Shown here in pieces: positions 1 through 8,343 of a stretch of 36,038 nucleotides of DNA. The stretch's first letter is position 1. Each line of letters begins with the position of its first letter. The notes beneath the pieces are model-generated. The model made no database searches. It saw nothing but the letters and a program-made list of their open reading frames with translations, and was not told the DNA's origin. Source of the DNA: Sporosarcina beigongshangi (GTDB lineage Bacteria > Actinomycetota > Actinomycetes > Actinomycetales > Micrococcaceae); the NCBI RefSeq assembly GCF_016820535.1, contig NZ_JADHDY010000012.1, positions 118,322 through 154,359 on the forward strand, in the 5' to 3' direction. A program made the translations under genes and the position numbers.

Positions 1-45
1 TGTCGAATGAGTACAGCGCCGCAGCGTGGCCAACGGGTTCGAAGG

Positions 46-255
46 CTACTCGTCCGGCTCTTCTTCTCCAAAGATGAATAGGTCTTCGATAGTGGTCTTG
101 AAAGTCCGGGCCAGTCGGAAAGCCAGCGGGAGGCTCGGGTTGTACTTGCCACGTTCCAGGGCAATGATCGTCTGCCGGGAAACTCCCAGTACTGCAGCCA
201 GGTGCTCCTGTGACCAGCCGGCCGACTTTCTGGATTCGGCTATGCGGTTATTCAT
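46..255 (-). CDS. small XRE (Cro/CI-type) DNA-binding regulator
   Basis: A 69-residue protein that is almost entirely one helix-turn-helix domain of the Cro/CI family. The recognition region is visible as WSQEHLAAVLGVSRQTIIALERGKYNPSL (residues about 14-42, quoted here by its pieces WSQEHLA, GVSRQTI and LERGKYNPSL), followed by an acidic tail EEEPDE. It would act in the cytoplasm as a dimeric repressor or activator. Its ATG overlaps the stop of the upstream membrane-protein gene in an ATGA arrangement (252-255), so the two are translationally coupled. Small regulators of this type paired with a short membrane protein are a common bacterial two-gene unit. The 18-bp inverted repeat at 690-738, just upstream of the pair, is a natural candidate for its operator (inference). 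The target genes are unknown. Confidence 0.9.
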   Translation of the reverse strand: MNNRIAESRKSAGWSQEHLAAVLGVSRQTIIALERGKYNPSLPLAFRLARTFKTTIEDLFIFGEEEPDE

Positions 256-662
256 GCACGCTTGTTCGCAAGAAGGGAGCGCTGGGCTCTGTGATAGCGG
301 AACCAGAAGGCCGTGATGGCAAGAATGACGGCAAGCAATAGGGCCAGTGAGGCGAACATTGAATCCGCAAAGATGGCCACCGCTGCAAGAGTGCCCACCA
401 AGATCACCAAGGTGTCAATATAGGCGACTGATTGGGCCAGAGTGGACATGTCCTTCTCAAAGCTGCCTTCTGCCTGCTCCCGCGTTCGCGCCTGGTGGCG
501 CTTCTTCAGGAACATGACAGCCAGCGGAGCCGCAAACACGACCGTTGCGGCCAGGGTGCGTGGCAATACGTCGCGGGGAGGTTCGACGGCGTTGGCCCAG
601 GCATACAGGATGGCCAGTCCGGCAAGCGCAATGACGATGACACTGACGAACTGCTTCTTCAT
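252..662 (-). CDS. four-helix integral membrane protein, partner of the XRE regulator
   Basis: A 136-residue protein with four hydrophobic segments: residues about 4-25, 36-51, 80-100 and 104-122. A charged cytoplasmic-type stretch (KKRHQARTREQAEG) lies in the middle and the C-terminus is basic. I chose the ATG at 662 because GGAG lies a few bases upstream; an in-frame ATG at 722 would put the palindrome at 690-738 inside the gene and adds a non-conserved-looking leader. The gene resembles the short membrane proteins (DUF2178-like) encoded next to small Cro/CI regulators, but I cannot assign the family firmly. It overlaps the downstream regulator by 4 nt. Function unknown; it may sense something at the membrane or simply be the regulated cargo. 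Confidence 0.75.
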   Translation of the reverse strand: MKKQFVSVIVIALAGLAILYAWANAVEPPRDVLPRTLAATVVFAAPLAVMFLKKRHQARTREQAEGSFEKDMSTLAQSVAYIDTLVILVGTLAAVAIFADSMFASLALLLAVILAITAFWFRYHRAQRSLLANKRA

Positions 663-689
663 ACCCTGCTCCAATACTGTTCCGTAAAT

Positions 690-738
690 GTAAAGCAACC
701 TTGACATAGCCAATATGGGCATGTCAAGGTTGCTTTAC
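690..738. promoter_or_regulatory. perfect 18-bp inverted repeat upstream of the regulator/membrane pair
   Basis: Arms GTAAAGCAACCTTGACAT (690-707) and its exact reverse complement (721-738) are separated by 13 nt. It lies between the end of the MerR-type gene (759) and the start of the membrane-protein gene (662), 28 nt before that ATG. Each arm contains a TTGACA-like hexamer, so it may combine promoter and operator. It is not very GC-rich and has no T-tract, which argues against a simple terminator. Binding by the product of the 46-255 gene (autoregulation) is inference. Confidence 0.6.
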
Positions 739-758
739 GTCCCCCTTGAGGGATGCGA

Positions 759-1544
759 TCACGCGTGCAGGGTCCGTTCCGCATAGATGTGCAGTGTGTC
801 GCGCACGAAGTTGGCGCCTTCAAGACCGCCATAGTTGGCGGCAAATCGCTCGTCGGCAACGTACATGTCGGCCAGGCCCAGCACGTAGCCGCGCGTGTCT
901 CCGCCCGGAGTGGACGCAGGCGTGCCCGGCACGGATGCCAGCCAGGCAACATGGCGTCGCGCCACCTCCTGCGCGTCCGGCGAAGATGGCTCGGCGCCGG
1001 CGGAAGCCAGCGCAATCCAATCGGCGTTGAGTGCCGCGACGCGTTCCTTCCAGCCAGCCTGGCCCGCGGCGTCCTTCCCGCTCCACCAGGCGTCGCTTCT
1101 TGCGTAAGCCTCCTTGCCCCAGCGCTGTTCCACTTCCTCCTTGTATGCGGTGTGGTCAAATCCGTCGAACATGTCCTTTGCCATGATTCCCTTTCCCGCA
1201 GCCTCTGCTGCAATGGTCCTTTCAACTGATGCAATGAGCCGCGACAACCGGTCCTGCTCGCTGCGCAGCCATTCAGCATGCGCCCGGAGGGCCGACGTGG
1301 CCGACCCGTCCCTGCCCAGCACCTCGGCAATGGCGGGCAGCCCAAGCCCGAGTTCACGCAGCAGCAGAATTCGTTGCAGCCGCACCAGGGCCTTCTGGTT
1401 GTAGTGCCGGTACCCATTGCCCGCAATGCGGCTGGGAGCGAGCAGTCCGATCGTGTCGTAGTGCCGCAGTGTCCTGCTGGTGGTCCCAGCCAGGGCTGCG
1501 ATTTGCTGGATGGACCAGTCGCCAGTGGTGTCTTCGTCGCTCAT
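759..1544 (-). CDS. MerR-family regulator with TipAS-type antibiotic-binding domain
   Basis: A 261-residue TipAL-like activator. The N-terminal MerR winged helix-turn-helix is clear (WSIQQIAALAGTTSRTLRHYD, then GLL, GYRHYN, LQRILLLRELG; residues about 9-80). A coiled-coil linker follows (about 85-115). The TipAS helical domain ends in a GLADMYVADERFAANYGG-type segment (about 125-261). TipA proteins bind thiopeptides or other amphipathic drugs and switch on multidrug-resistance-type promoters. This protein has no cysteine at all, whereas Streptomyces TipAL traps thiostrepton covalently through a cysteine, so ligand binding here would have to be non-covalent or to another compound. The ATG at 1544 is placed 7 nt after a TAGTGT -10 hexamer, implying a leaderless mRNA. 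It is transcribed divergently from clpB. Confidence 0.88.
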   Translation of the reverse strand: MSDEDTTGDWSIQQIAALAGTTSRTLRHYDTIGLLAPSRIAGNGYRHYNQKALVRLQRILLLRELGLGLPAIAEVLGRDGSATSALRAHAEWLRSEQDRLSRLIASVERTIAAEAAGKGIMAKDMFDGFDHTAYKEEVEQRWGKEAYARSDAWWSGKDAAGQAGWKERVAALNADWIALASAGAEPSSPDAQEVARRHVAWLASVPGTPASTPGGDTRGYVLGLADMYVADERFAANYGGLEGANFVRDTLHIYAERTLHA

Positions 1545-1551
1545 GACAGCA

Positions 1552-1582
1552 ACACTAAAGGTTGACGCAACGTCAATGTCAA
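1552..1582 (-). promoter_or_regulatory. MerR-type promoter with 19-bp spacer and embedded operator
   Basis: Read on the minus strand, TTGACA (1582-1577) is followed by a 19-bp spacer and TAGTGT (1557-1552), then 7 nt to the ATG of the TipA-like gene. The spacer contains the palindrome TTGACG-CAA-CGTCAA (1562-1576). An over-long spacer holding the operator is the hallmark of promoters activated by MerR-family proteins, so autoregulation by the adjacent gene product is likely. Confidence 0.65.
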
Positions 1583-1608
1583 CAATTTTTCGCCCGTGGA
1601 AAGATTTT

Positions 1609-1636
1609 GGGAATAACATCCCCCAACTCCAAGTTG
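1609..1636 (+). promoter_or_regulatory. SigH/SigR-like stress promoter of clpB
   Basis: GGGAAT at 1609-1614 and GTTG at 1633-1636 are separated by 18 bp, matching the GGAAT-N18-GTT consensus recognised by actinobacterial SigR/SigH thiol- and heat-stress sigma factors. It lies about 65 nt before the TTG start of clpB. clpB is a known SigH target in Mycobacterium tuberculosis and Corynebacterium glutamicum. Confidence 0.6.
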
Positions 1637-1655
1637 AGCGTAGTAGACTCAACTT
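1631..1655. promoter_or_regulatory. HAIR-like HspR operator upstream of clpB
   Basis: An 8-bp perfect inverted repeat, AAGTTGAG (1631-1638) and CTCAACTT (1648-1655), with a 9-nt spacer. The core TTGAG-N9-CTCAA is exactly that of the HspR-associated inverted repeat (CTTGAGT-N7-ACTCAAG); only outer bases differ. It overlaps the -10 part of the SigH-like promoter, so bound HspR would block initiation. HspR itself is not encoded in this window. Confidence 0.7.
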
Positions 1656-1701
1656 TAGAAGTAGCGAGTCTGCGCCCGTCAAACCAACGAAAGGATCTCT
1701 C

Positions 1702-4317
1702 TTGGACGCCAAATTCACCACGAAGAGCCAGGAGGCTCTTTCCGCCGCCGCCATGAATGCCTCCACCGCCGGCAATCCGACAGTGGAGCCCGCACACCTG
1801 CTTAAGGCCCTGATGGACCAGCGCCAGGGGGTTGCCGTCGCGCTCCTCAAGGCCGCCGGCGTCGACCCGGACGAGGTCAGTGTCGGTGCCAGCGCCGCCA
1901 TTCGCAACCTCCCGGCGTCGTCCGGAACCTCAGTGGCCCAGGCTCAGCTCAGCCGCAACACCCTCATGGTGGTGCAGGCCGCGCAGCAGGCAGCTGAGCG
2001 CATGGGGGACAGCTACGTCTCCACCGAACACCTTCTGTTGGGCTTGGCGGACGACGCCGGAGCAACAGGAAGTGCCCTGCGCCAGGCAGGTGCCACCAGG
2101 GCTGCGCTTGATGCTGCGCTGCCGTCCGTGCGCGGCGACAGCAAGGTCACCACGCCCGATCCGGAGAACACTTTTGAGGCTCTGGAGAAGTTCGGCGTGG
2201 ACATGACAGCCATTGCCCGTTCCGGGAAGCTTGACCCCGTCATTGGCCGCGACAGCGAAATTCGCCGCGTGGTGCAGGTCCTGAGCCGGCGCACCAAGAA
2301 CAACCCCGTGCTCATCGGCGAGCCCGGCGTGGGCAAGACTGCCGTCGTGGAGGGCCTGGCCCAGCGCATGGTGGCCGGCGACGTGCCCGAATCGCTGCGC
2401 GGCAAGACTCTGATCAGCTTGGACCTGTCGGCCATGGTGGCCGGTGCCAAGTACCGCGGAGAGTTCGAGGAGCGGCTGAAGGCTGTGCTGGAGGAAATCA
2501 AGGCCTCCGACGGTCAGATCGTCACGTTCATCGACGAAATCCACACCGTGGTGGGTGCGGGCGCATCCGAGGGTGCCATGGACGCCGGCAACATGCTCAA
2601 GCCCATGCTGGCCCGCGGCGAGTTGCGCCTGATTGGTGCCACCACGTTGGACGAGTACCGCGAAAACATTGAAAAGGACCCGGCACTTGAGCGCCGCTTC
2701 CAGCAGGTCTTCGTGGGCGAGCCGAGCGTCGATGACACGATCGGCATTCTGCGCGGGCTCAAGGAACGCTACGAAGCACACCACAAGGTGGCCATCGCGG
2801 ACTCCGCCCTGGTCGCCGCCGCCACGCTGTCGAACCGCTACATCAGCGGCCGCCAGCTGCCGGACAAGGCCATCGACTTGATGGACGAGGCCGCATCCCG
2901 GCTGCGCATGGAGATCGACTCCGCACCGGAGGAGATCGACCAGCTGCGCCGCGCCGTCGACCGCCTGACCATGGAGGAGCTCGCCCTTTCAGGCGAAACC
3001 GACCCCGCCTCCATTGAACGCCTGGAGGCCTTGCGTGCCGACATGGCGGACAAGAAGGAGGAACTGGCCGGGCTCAATGCGCGGTGGGAAGCTGAAAAGG
3101 CGGGCCTGAACCGCGTTGGTGACCTGAAGGCCAAGCTGGATGAGCTGCGTTCCGTGGCCGAGAAGGCCCAGCGCGACGGCGACCTTGAGCAGGCCTCTCG
3201 CATCCTCTACGGTGAGATCCCGGCCCTGCAGCGCGAGCTGGAGGCGGCTGCCGCCGAGGAAGAGTCCACCGACAAGCCCGAACTCATGGTGGCCGAGGAG
3301 GTCACTGCCGACGACATCGCCGAGGTCATCTCCGCCTGGACCGGCATCCCCGCCGGGCGCATGCTGCAAGGCGAGAGCCAGAAGCTGCTGCAGATGGAGC
3401 AGGTCCTGGGTTCGCGCCTGATCGGCCAGTCCTCTGCTGTGACGGCCGTTTCCGACGCCGTGCGCCGCGCCCGGGCCGGCATCAGTGACCCCGACCGGCC
3501 CACGGGATCCTTCCTGTTCCTGGGGCCCACGGGTGTGGGCAAGACTGAGCTGGCCAAGGCTTTGGCGGACTTCCTCTTCGACGACGAACGCGCCATGATC
3601 CGCATCGACATGAGCGAATACTCGGAGAAGCACTCGGTCTCGCGACTGGTTGGCGCCCCTCCGGGATACGTGGGCTACGACGAGGGCGGGCAGCTGACGG
3701 AAGCCGTGCGCCGTCGTCCGTACTCAGTGGTCCTGCTGGATGAGGTGGAGAAGGCCCATCCGGAAGTCTTCGACATCCTTTTGCAGGTGTTCGACGACGG
3801 AAGGCTCACCGACGGGCAGGGCCGCACGGTCGATTTCCGCAACGTCATCATCGTGCTGACCTCCAACCTGGGGTCACAGTTCCTGGTGGACCCGTCGCTG
3901 ACCGAGGACGAAAAGCACAAGGCGGTCATGTCTGTCGTGGAGGCCTCCTTCAAGCCGGAGTTCCTGAACCGGCTGGACGAGATCGTCATGTTCGACGCCC
4001 TCAGCGTGGAGCAACTCTCCAAGATTGTGGACCTGCAGGTGCAGTCGCTCGCCGTCCGGCTCCATGAGCGGCGCCTGACCCTGGAGGTGACGGATGCCGC
4101 CAAGGCGTGGCTGGCCCTGACCGGCTACGACCCCGCCTACGGTGCCCGTCCGCTGCGCCGGCTCGTCCAGCGGCAGATCGGCGACCGCCTGGCCAAGGAA
4201 ATTCTGGCCGGCAACATCATCGACGGCGACACCGTCCTGGTGGACACGGCCGCGGACTTTGACGAGCTGGACATGGACTCGGCATCAGGTGCCGGGCTGA
4301 CTGTCAGCCGGAAGTAG
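1702..4317 (+). CDS. clpB: ATP-dependent disaggregase ClpB
   Basis: An 871-residue Hsp100 chaperone that works with DnaK/DnaJ/GrpE to pull apart aggregated proteins in the cytoplasm. The order of parts is complete: Clp_N domain (about 1-145), first AAA+ module with Walker A GEPGVGKT (206-213) and Walker B FIDEIH, the coiled-coil middle domain (about 395-525), then the second AAA+ module with Walker A GPTGVGKT (608-615), Walker [11 protein letters not shown] and the C-terminal D2-small domain. I use the TTG at 1702 (protein beginning [13 protein letters not shown]) because AAAGGA sits 8 nt upstream and the Clp_N domain begins right there; the open frame continues upstream only as non-conserved sequence. 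Length is normal for actinobacterial ClpB. A stress promoter plus HAIR operator lie upstream. Confidence 0.97.
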   Translation: MDAKFTTKSQEALSAAAMNASTAGNPTVEPAHLLKALMDQRQGVAVALLKAAGVDPDEVSVGASAAIRNLPASSGTSVAQAQLSRNTLMVVQAAQQAAERMGDSYVSTEHLLLGLADDAGATGSALRQAGATRAALDAALPSVRGDSKVTTPDPENTFEALEKFGVDMTAIARSGKLDPVIGRDSEIRRVVQVLSRRTKNNPVLIGEPGVGKTAVVEGLAQRMVAGDVPESLRGKTLISLDLSAMVAGAKYRGEFEERLKAVLEEIKASDGQIVTFIDEIHTVVGAGASEGAMDAGNMLKPMLARGELRLIGATTLDEYRENIEKDPALERRFQQVFVGEPSVDDTIGILRGLKERYEAHHKVAIADSALVAAATLSNRYISGRQLPDKAIDLMDEAASRLRMEIDSAPEEIDQLRRAVDRLTMEELALSGETDPASIERLEALRADMADKKEELAGLNARWEAEKAGLNRVGDLKAKLDELRSVAEKAQRDGDLEQASRILYGEIPALQRELEAAAAEEESTDKPELMVAEEVTADDIAEVISAWTGIPAGRMLQGESQKLLQMEQVLGSRLIGQSSAVTAVSDAVRRARAGISDPDRPTGSFLFLGPTGVGKTELAKALADFLFDDERAMIRIDMSEYSEKHSVSRLVGAPPGYVGYDEGGQLTEAVRRRPYSVVLLDEVEKAHPEVFDILLQVFDDGRLTDGQGRTVDFRNVIIVLTSNLGSQFLVDPSLTEDEKHKAVMSVVEASFKPEFLNRLDEIVMFDALSVEQLSKIVDLQVQSLAVRLHERRLTLEVTDAAKAWLALTGYDPAYGARPLRRLVQRQIGDRLAKEILAGNIIDGDTVLVDTAADFDELDMDSASGAGLTVSRK

Positions 4318-4340
4318 GCCGGACGCCTTTGCGCGAAAAG

Positions 4341-4380
4341 AGCTTGGACCCCGCAACTGTCGCAGGGTCCAAGCTTTCTT
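4341..4380. terminator. Rho-independent terminator after clpB
   Basis: An 11-bp perfect stem, AGCTTGGACCC (4341-4351) with GGGTCCAAGCT (4365-4375), 13-nt loop, then TTCTT. It lies 23 nt after the clpB stop and before the convergent gene ending at 4497, so it may serve both strands. Confidence 0.85.
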
Positions 4381-4496
4381 CATGAAGGAGTGCCGCTGCA
4401 CCGGCGTTGCTGTCCTGCCGGTTCTGGTGGACTGTCAGTGGGCCGCGCCGGCAGGGCGCCAGCACTAAAGTCCGGGTGGGCCGGCCGCCAGATGGA

Positions 4497-6080
4497 CTAC
4501 TGGGTCAGCGGGGAGTCCAGCTTGTTTCCGCCGCGGGAGTCATGCACCATGCAGTCGACCCGGCGGTCATCCTTCTCTGTCCAGGTTGTTTCTGTCGGGT
4601 AGGCCGTGGTCTGCTTCAAGGTGGTCAGGCCGGTTGCTTCAGAGGTGTACTGAACGCCCTTGCACAGCTGCGCAGCCTTGGCCTTCAACTCCTCCACGCC
4701 CGGGAATGCATCGTCAACGCCGTAATAGAAAGTGGCCACGAGCTGCGCGTTGTGCGGCGAGTTGCACCGGACCACATCGGCGGCTGTGGAGGTGTCCTTG
4801 AAGTCCTTCAGGCAGTCGCCCTCCATCCAATCGAGCGGCGACACATCCGCCACGATCAGGGCGGTGTTCCCTGCAGCTGTGGAGCTGGGCTTTGCGGAAG
4901 GGTTTGCGGTGGCTGCGGCTGACGGTGTCGCGGAGGCTGCCGCACTGGACGCCACCGAGGGCGTTGCCGCCGCGCTGGCCGGGGCCGAGACATTGGCGCT
5001 TTGCTGGATGCTGGCGGCGGCACCAGTGGATGCAGCCTTGTCGCCGCCGTTGAACAGGCCCACCAGCAGCATGATGAGGGCGACCACCAGGCCCAGGCCA
5101 ACGATGACGATGACGGCGACAGTCAGCAGCTTCTTGGAGTTGGTTTCCATAACAGGGCCACGGTCCGGGTCGGATTCGGGCGTCCCCGGAGCATCGTTGG
5201 TTGAGGATGCGGGCGGGACGGCGCCGGCAGGGTAAACCACGGGCACGGCCGCACCGGCGTCGGGCGCCGCGCCGCCTTCAACGGTGCCGTCGGTGCCGTC
5301 GGCCGCGGCGGCCTCTGCGGCTTCGGCCGCGTTGCGGGAAATCTGCGAGGGCGACTGCCACTGGGCACCCTTGGGCGTCCAGGGTGTGCCTGACTGCTCC
5401 CAGCGGGCCTCGGGCCGGCGCCAGCCATGGCCGTCGTCGATGCCGGGGCCGATGTGCACGGGCCCCGTCGGCGGCGTTGCTCCGGCAGCCCCGCCGGATG
5501 CCTCACGGCCTGCTTCGTCGCCAGGCGCGACGGCGGATTCCCCGTCTGCCGCTGCTTCCGGGGCGGGGGCCCCGCTGTCCCGGGTCTGGTCTGCGGGCGC
5601 CTCTCCGGCCGGAGTTTCCCCGGCGGGCTCGGCAGGGGCCGCATCGGTCGGGTCGCCTCCTGCGGGGTGCCCATCGGCTGGGTTTCCGGTCAACAGTTCC
5701 TGGCCGGGGCCACCGGCGACAGGGATGGCCGCGGTGGGTGCGCCGGCTCCGGCTCCTGAACCTTCCGCATCCGTCCCGTCCTCAACAGGTGCGCCGGCAG
5801 CGGCAGGCTCCGCGGCCTCGGCAGCGCCAATCGCGGCAGCCCCGCCGTCGAACGCTTCCGCATCCGAAGACACCGCCAACGCGGCCATTTGTGCCTCATG
5901 CTCAACGGCTGCGGCCTCAGCCTCCGCGGATTTCAGGTCGACCGATTCGGCTACATCCTCGCTGATCTCGGCGTCGCCAAGGCTGGGGGCACTGATTTCC
6001 GGCTCCACGGGATCGGGGGCCGAGGCCTCGGTGGGCTCGTCGGGGGTGCCATGATCGTTGGCTTTGCTGCTCTCGTTCAT
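4497..6080 (-). CDS. single-pass membrane protein with extracytoplasmic Septum_form domain
   Basis: A 527-residue protein of three parts. Residues 1 to about 315 are a long, acidic, Ala/Pro/Gly/Glu-rich low-complexity cytoplasmic region. One transmembrane helix follows (LLTVAVIVIVGLGLVVALIM and onward, about 318-345). After a Ser/Ala/Pro-rich linker, the C-terminal 120 residues form a globular domain with cysteines (GDCLKDF, VVRCNSPHNAQL, QLCKG, VDCMVHD) like the Septum_form (PF13845) domain of actinobacterial envelope proteins. Its role is unproven; the family name comes from association with septum formation. The ATG at 6080 has GGAAAG about 9 nt upstream. It stands alone, convergent with clpB and divergent from the DUF3073 gene. 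Confidence 0.8.
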   Translation of the reverse strand: MNESSKANDHGTPDEPTEASAPDPVEPEISAPSLGDAEISEDVAESVDLKSAEAEAAAVEHEAQMAALAVSSDAEAFDGGAAAIGAAEAAEPAAAGAPVEDGTDAEGSGAGAGAPTAAIPVAGGPGQELLTGNPADGHPAGGDPTDAAPAEPAGETPAGEAPADQTRDSGAPAPEAAADGESAVAPGDEAGREASGGAAGATPPTGPVHIGPGIDDGHGWRRPEARWEQSGTPWTPKGAQWQSPSQISRNAAEAAEAAAADGTDGTVEGGAAPDAGAAVPVVYPAGAVPPASSTNDAPGTPESDPDRGPVMETNSKKLLTVAVIVIVGLGLVVALIMLLVGLFNGGDKAASTGAAASIQQSANVSAPASAAATPSVASSAAASATPSAAATANPSAKPSSTAAGNTALIVADVSPLDWMEGDCLKDFKDTSTAADVVRCNSPHNAQLVATFYYGVDDAFPGVEELKAKAAQLCKGVQYTSEATGLTTLKQTTAYPTETTWTEKDDRRVDCMVHDSRGGNKLDSPLTQ

Positions 6081-6404
6081 GGGACCAACTTTCCGTGATT
6101 CGCTGCCTTAAACGCAAGATCCAATGCGTTCAATGGGGATTTGCCGGTGTCCGGAGGCGCTCTGCAGCATCCTGTGGCACGCGTTTTGCCAGCCTAAATG
6201 CACCCCATATACGTGACTCTACCGAATAATGAGCGGCCAACGGCGTTTCCTGTCGTTTGGCTATGGGCAGAACAGGAACGCGGGGGACACGATTGCGGCA
6301 GAACTAATGTAATCTATGAGTACGACAAATTGACCGAATATTCCGGAGCCTCGCTCTTAGCCCGAGCGACCACCTCCGGTCCAAGTGTAAAAGGGGGTCA
6401 CGCC
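6081..6404. other. 324-bp divergent intergenic region
   Basis: Promoter-containing gap between the Septum_form gene (minus) and the DUF3073 gene (plus). It is clearly more AT-rich than its surroundings. A possible plus-strand promoter is TTGCGG (about 6294-6299) with a TATGAG hexamer 16 nt later. The frame of the DUF3073 gene is open upstream to 6198, but that extension shows no recognisable domain and the true start has its own ribosome site. I see no further gene. Confidence 0.4.
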
Positions 6405-6635
6405 ATGGGGCGCGGCCGTCAAAAGGCGAAGGCAACCAAGCAGGCTCGGGACATCAAGTACTACTCCCCGAACACTGACTATTCAGCTCTGCAGAAAGAG
6501 CTCGGTGGATCTACTCGGCGAGCCCCGAGCCATCACAGCGAAATTCCGGCAGAACCGGACTATTCGGCATACGAAGACAAGTATGCGGATCAGTTTGAGG
6601 ACGACGACGATGTGGACTCCCGCCGAATCGGCTAG
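6405..6635 (+). CDS. DUF3073 small acidic protein
   Basis: A 76-residue protein of the actinobacterial DUF3073 family. It begins MGRGRQKAKATKQARDIKYY, a basic start, and ends in a strongly acidic stretch (FEDDDDVDSRRIG). The central segment has the family pattern YSPNTDYSALQKEL and DYSAYEDKYADQF. No catalytic motif or membrane segment is visible; it is predicted cytoplasmic and its function is unknown. The start at 6405 is supported by AGGGGG about 7 nt upstream; an earlier in-frame ATG at 6198 is not credible because the family begins at this Met. A strong terminator follows at 6668. Confidence 0.9.
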   Translation: MGRGRQKAKATKQARDIKYYSPNTDYSALQKELGGSTRRAPSHHSEIPAEPDYSAYEDKYADQFEDDDDVDSRRIG

Positions 6636-6667
6636 GTAGTCTCCACTCGAGCACCAAACGCAGCAAA

Positions 6668-6719
6668 CCCCGCACGACCGGCAGCGATCAAGCCGCCGCG
6701 ACGTGCGGGGATTTTGTTG
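6668..6719 (+). terminator. Rho-independent terminator after the DUF3073 gene
   Basis: A 9-bp stem, CCCCGCACG (6668-6676) with CGTGCGGGG (6702-6710), then ATTTTGTTG. The 25-nt loop contains further short complementarity. Located 33 nt after the stop codon. Confidence 0.8.
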
Positions 6720-6742
6720 TCCCCAGCGGCTCACAGACCGCG

Positions 6743-6810
6743 AAAATGACACAGATCCCGCCTTATGGTGCAGGGATCCCGCCATCCTGTGGCGGGATCG
6801 GGCTCATTTT
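6743..6810. repeat. 68-bp AAAATG...CATTTT hairpin element, copy 1
   Basis: Ends AAAATGA (6743-6749) and TCATTTT (6804-6810) are complementary. Inside them GATCCCGCC (6754-6762) pairs with GGCGGGATC (6791-6799), leaving a 4x4 internal loop. A second GATCCCGCC at 6775-6783 can pair with the same right arm, so two alternative hairpins exist. It has the same length as the element at 11727-11794 and matches it at about 49 of 68 positions. It lies between convergent genes and could act as a bidirectional terminator or be a dispersed REP-like repeat. Confidence 0.7.
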
Positions 6811-6841
6811 TCACTGCGGCCGCCAAAGCCGGGACCCCGGA

Positions 6842-7411
6842 TCAGGGCGCCGAAACCGGGGCCGGTGTGGGACTTGCGGGTGGACGGGCCGCTGGCGGGG
6901 CAGGTTTCGGCAGCAGGCAACGCATCGTGCCCGTCCCAATGACAGGGGCCTCAGCGATCGCGGGATTCTCTTGGGCGAGGTAGACGCTGGTGCCCGCTTT
7001 GCCGTCGTCGTCAATGAGCAAGAACACCGATTCCGGGAAGATGCCCTGGACAGCCAGCGCCTGTGGCAGCTGCTTGGACGGGCCGGAAATGACCACGCCG
7101 GCCAAGGGATCGGCATTGTCCGGCAGTTCCTTGTTCCCCGTGGCCACCACATCCACCCCGAGCGCCTTGAGGCGAGCAGCCGTCACAGCGGCCAGCCCCT
7201 CGAGACCGGAGGCGTTCTGGACCGTGACCGAGATGCTCGACAGCGGTGCAGCTTCCACGCTTTGGGCAGGACATTCGGCGGGGAGCCCGGGCAGGAAGCC
7301 GCTCGCCAAACTGTTCAGGCCCACGCCTGTCGCAGCGGCCAGCAGTCCGCCCAGGATGGCGGCGCCGGCCAAGAACGCCGTGACGCCCAGGGCCGAGGAC
7401 GGGGCGCTCAT
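6842..7411 (-). CDS. LytR_C-domain envelope protein
   Basis: A 189-residue protein with an N-terminal membrane anchor or signal (SALGVTAFLAGAAILGGLLA, about 6-27) followed by a short linker and a LytR_C-type domain (about 50-150). The motif ISVTVQNASGLEGLAAVTAARLKALG is typical of the C-terminal domain of LytR-CpsA-Psr proteins (shown in pieces: VTVQNASG, AARLKALG, VVATGN). The C-terminus is a Pro/Ala-rich tail. Stand-alone LytR_C proteins are found in actinobacteria; they lack the LCP catalytic domain and are thought to sit at the cell wall. The ATG at 7411 is chosen as the first Met before the membrane segment. No good ribosome site is visible and upstream GTG codons would add a basic leader, so the start is uncertain. 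Confidence 0.75.
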   Translation of the reverse strand: MSAPSSALGVTAFLAGAAILGGLLAAATGVGLNSLASGFLPGLPAECPAQSVEAAPLSSISVTVQNASGLEGLAAVTAARLKALGVDVVATGNKELPDNADPLAGVVISGPSKQLPQALAVQGIFPESVFLLIDDDGKAGTSVYLAQENPAIAEAPVIGTGTMRCLLPKPAPPAARPPASPTPAPVSAP

Positions 7412-7650
7412 TGCGCACCGCCGGGAAGTGCCACGGCGGACGGTGCGGCGGTTGGCAGGGCATTCAATGGCTCGCTTGAAGATCGCATGAGACCAAACTA
7501 TGGACACAATGTCCGCGCCGGATCCGGGCAGTGTCACCAACGCGTCACAGATCGGCATTTGGTGCCCCAGCCGCCCGAATGGCGCGCGCACCGCCCGTAC
7601 CATGGAGGAGCCGGCAATCGCCGGACCCAAGCACACAGGAGGCGGAAGCC

Positions 7651-8343
7651 ATGGCCAGGATCTTGCTGGTGGAAGACGACCCGGACATCAACACGGCGTT
7701 CCGGCTAGCCCTGACACAGCGTGGCCACAGCGTGCAAGGAGTCTTTCTGGGGCGCGACGGCGTATCCCTGGCCACCGCTGTTCCGGCACCCGACCTTGTG
7801 GTCCTGGACCTCATGCTGCCGGACCTGGACGGGCGCGAGGTGTGCCGACGCATCCGGGATGTGTCTGCCATCCCGATCATCATGATGACGGCGCGCGGTG
7901 ACGATGCCGACGTCGTGCTTGGCCTTGAATCGGGCGCCGACGACTATGTGGTGAAGCCGGTGGAACCGTACCTGCTGGATGCGCGGATCCGTGCACTGCT
8001 CCGGCGCTCGGCGCTGCCGGCCGCCCCGCTCGGAGGGTCTGACATTGCCGTCAGCGGCGCAGTGGTGGTGGACCGAAAATCGCTGGTCACCACCAAGAAT
8101 GGCGAGGCGGTTCCGCTGACAGCAACGGAAACCCGGCTGCTGCTGGAACTGTCCAGCCATCCGGGACAGGTGCGCAGCCGTGTGCAATTGCTGCGTGAGG
8201 TGTGGGGCACGGACTACCTGAACGAGTCGCGCATTGTGGACGCCTGCATCCAGCGCCTGCGCAGCAAGATCGAGGACGAGCCGGGCCAGCCGACCATCAT
8301 CGCCACGGTGCGCGGCTTCGGCTACCGTTTCGACGTGGACTGA
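7651..8343 (+). CDS. OmpR-family two-component response regulator
   Basis: A 230-residue regulator. The receiver domain (about 1-118) has the acidic pair at D9/D10, the phospho-acceptor D53 in VLDLMLPDLDG, T80 and K102 (VKP). The C-terminal winged-helix DNA-binding domain (about 135-230) ends RGFGYRFDVD. The start at 7651 is supported by AGGAGG upstream. The stop overlaps the ATG of the histidine kinase gene by one base (8343), so the pair is co-translated. The signal and target genes cannot be read from the sequence; the sigma-factor operon just downstream on the same strand is a possible but untested target. Confidence 0.95.
   Translation: MARILLVEDDPDINTAFRLALTQRGHSVQGVFLGRDGVSLATAVPAPDLVVLDLMLPDLDGREVCRRIRDVSAIPIIMMTARGDDADVVLGLESGADDYVVKPVEPYLLDARIRALLRRSALPAAPLGGSDIAVSGAVVVDRKSLVTTKNGEAVPLTATETRLLLELSSHPGQVRSRVQLLREVWGTDYLNESRIVDACIQRLRSKIEDEPGQPTIIATVRGFGYRFDVD

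Noticed and set aside
1480-1701. Upstream ATG extension of the clpB frame
   Set aside because: It would place the MerR-type promoter, the SigH-like promoter and the HAIR operator inside the gene. The TTG at 1702 has a good ribosome site and gives the normal ClpB N-terminus.
6198-6404. 69-residue N-terminal extension of the DUF3073 frame
   Set aside because: The family starts at MGRGRQKAK, which has its own AGGGGG site; the extension has non-coding composition and overlaps the presumed promoter.
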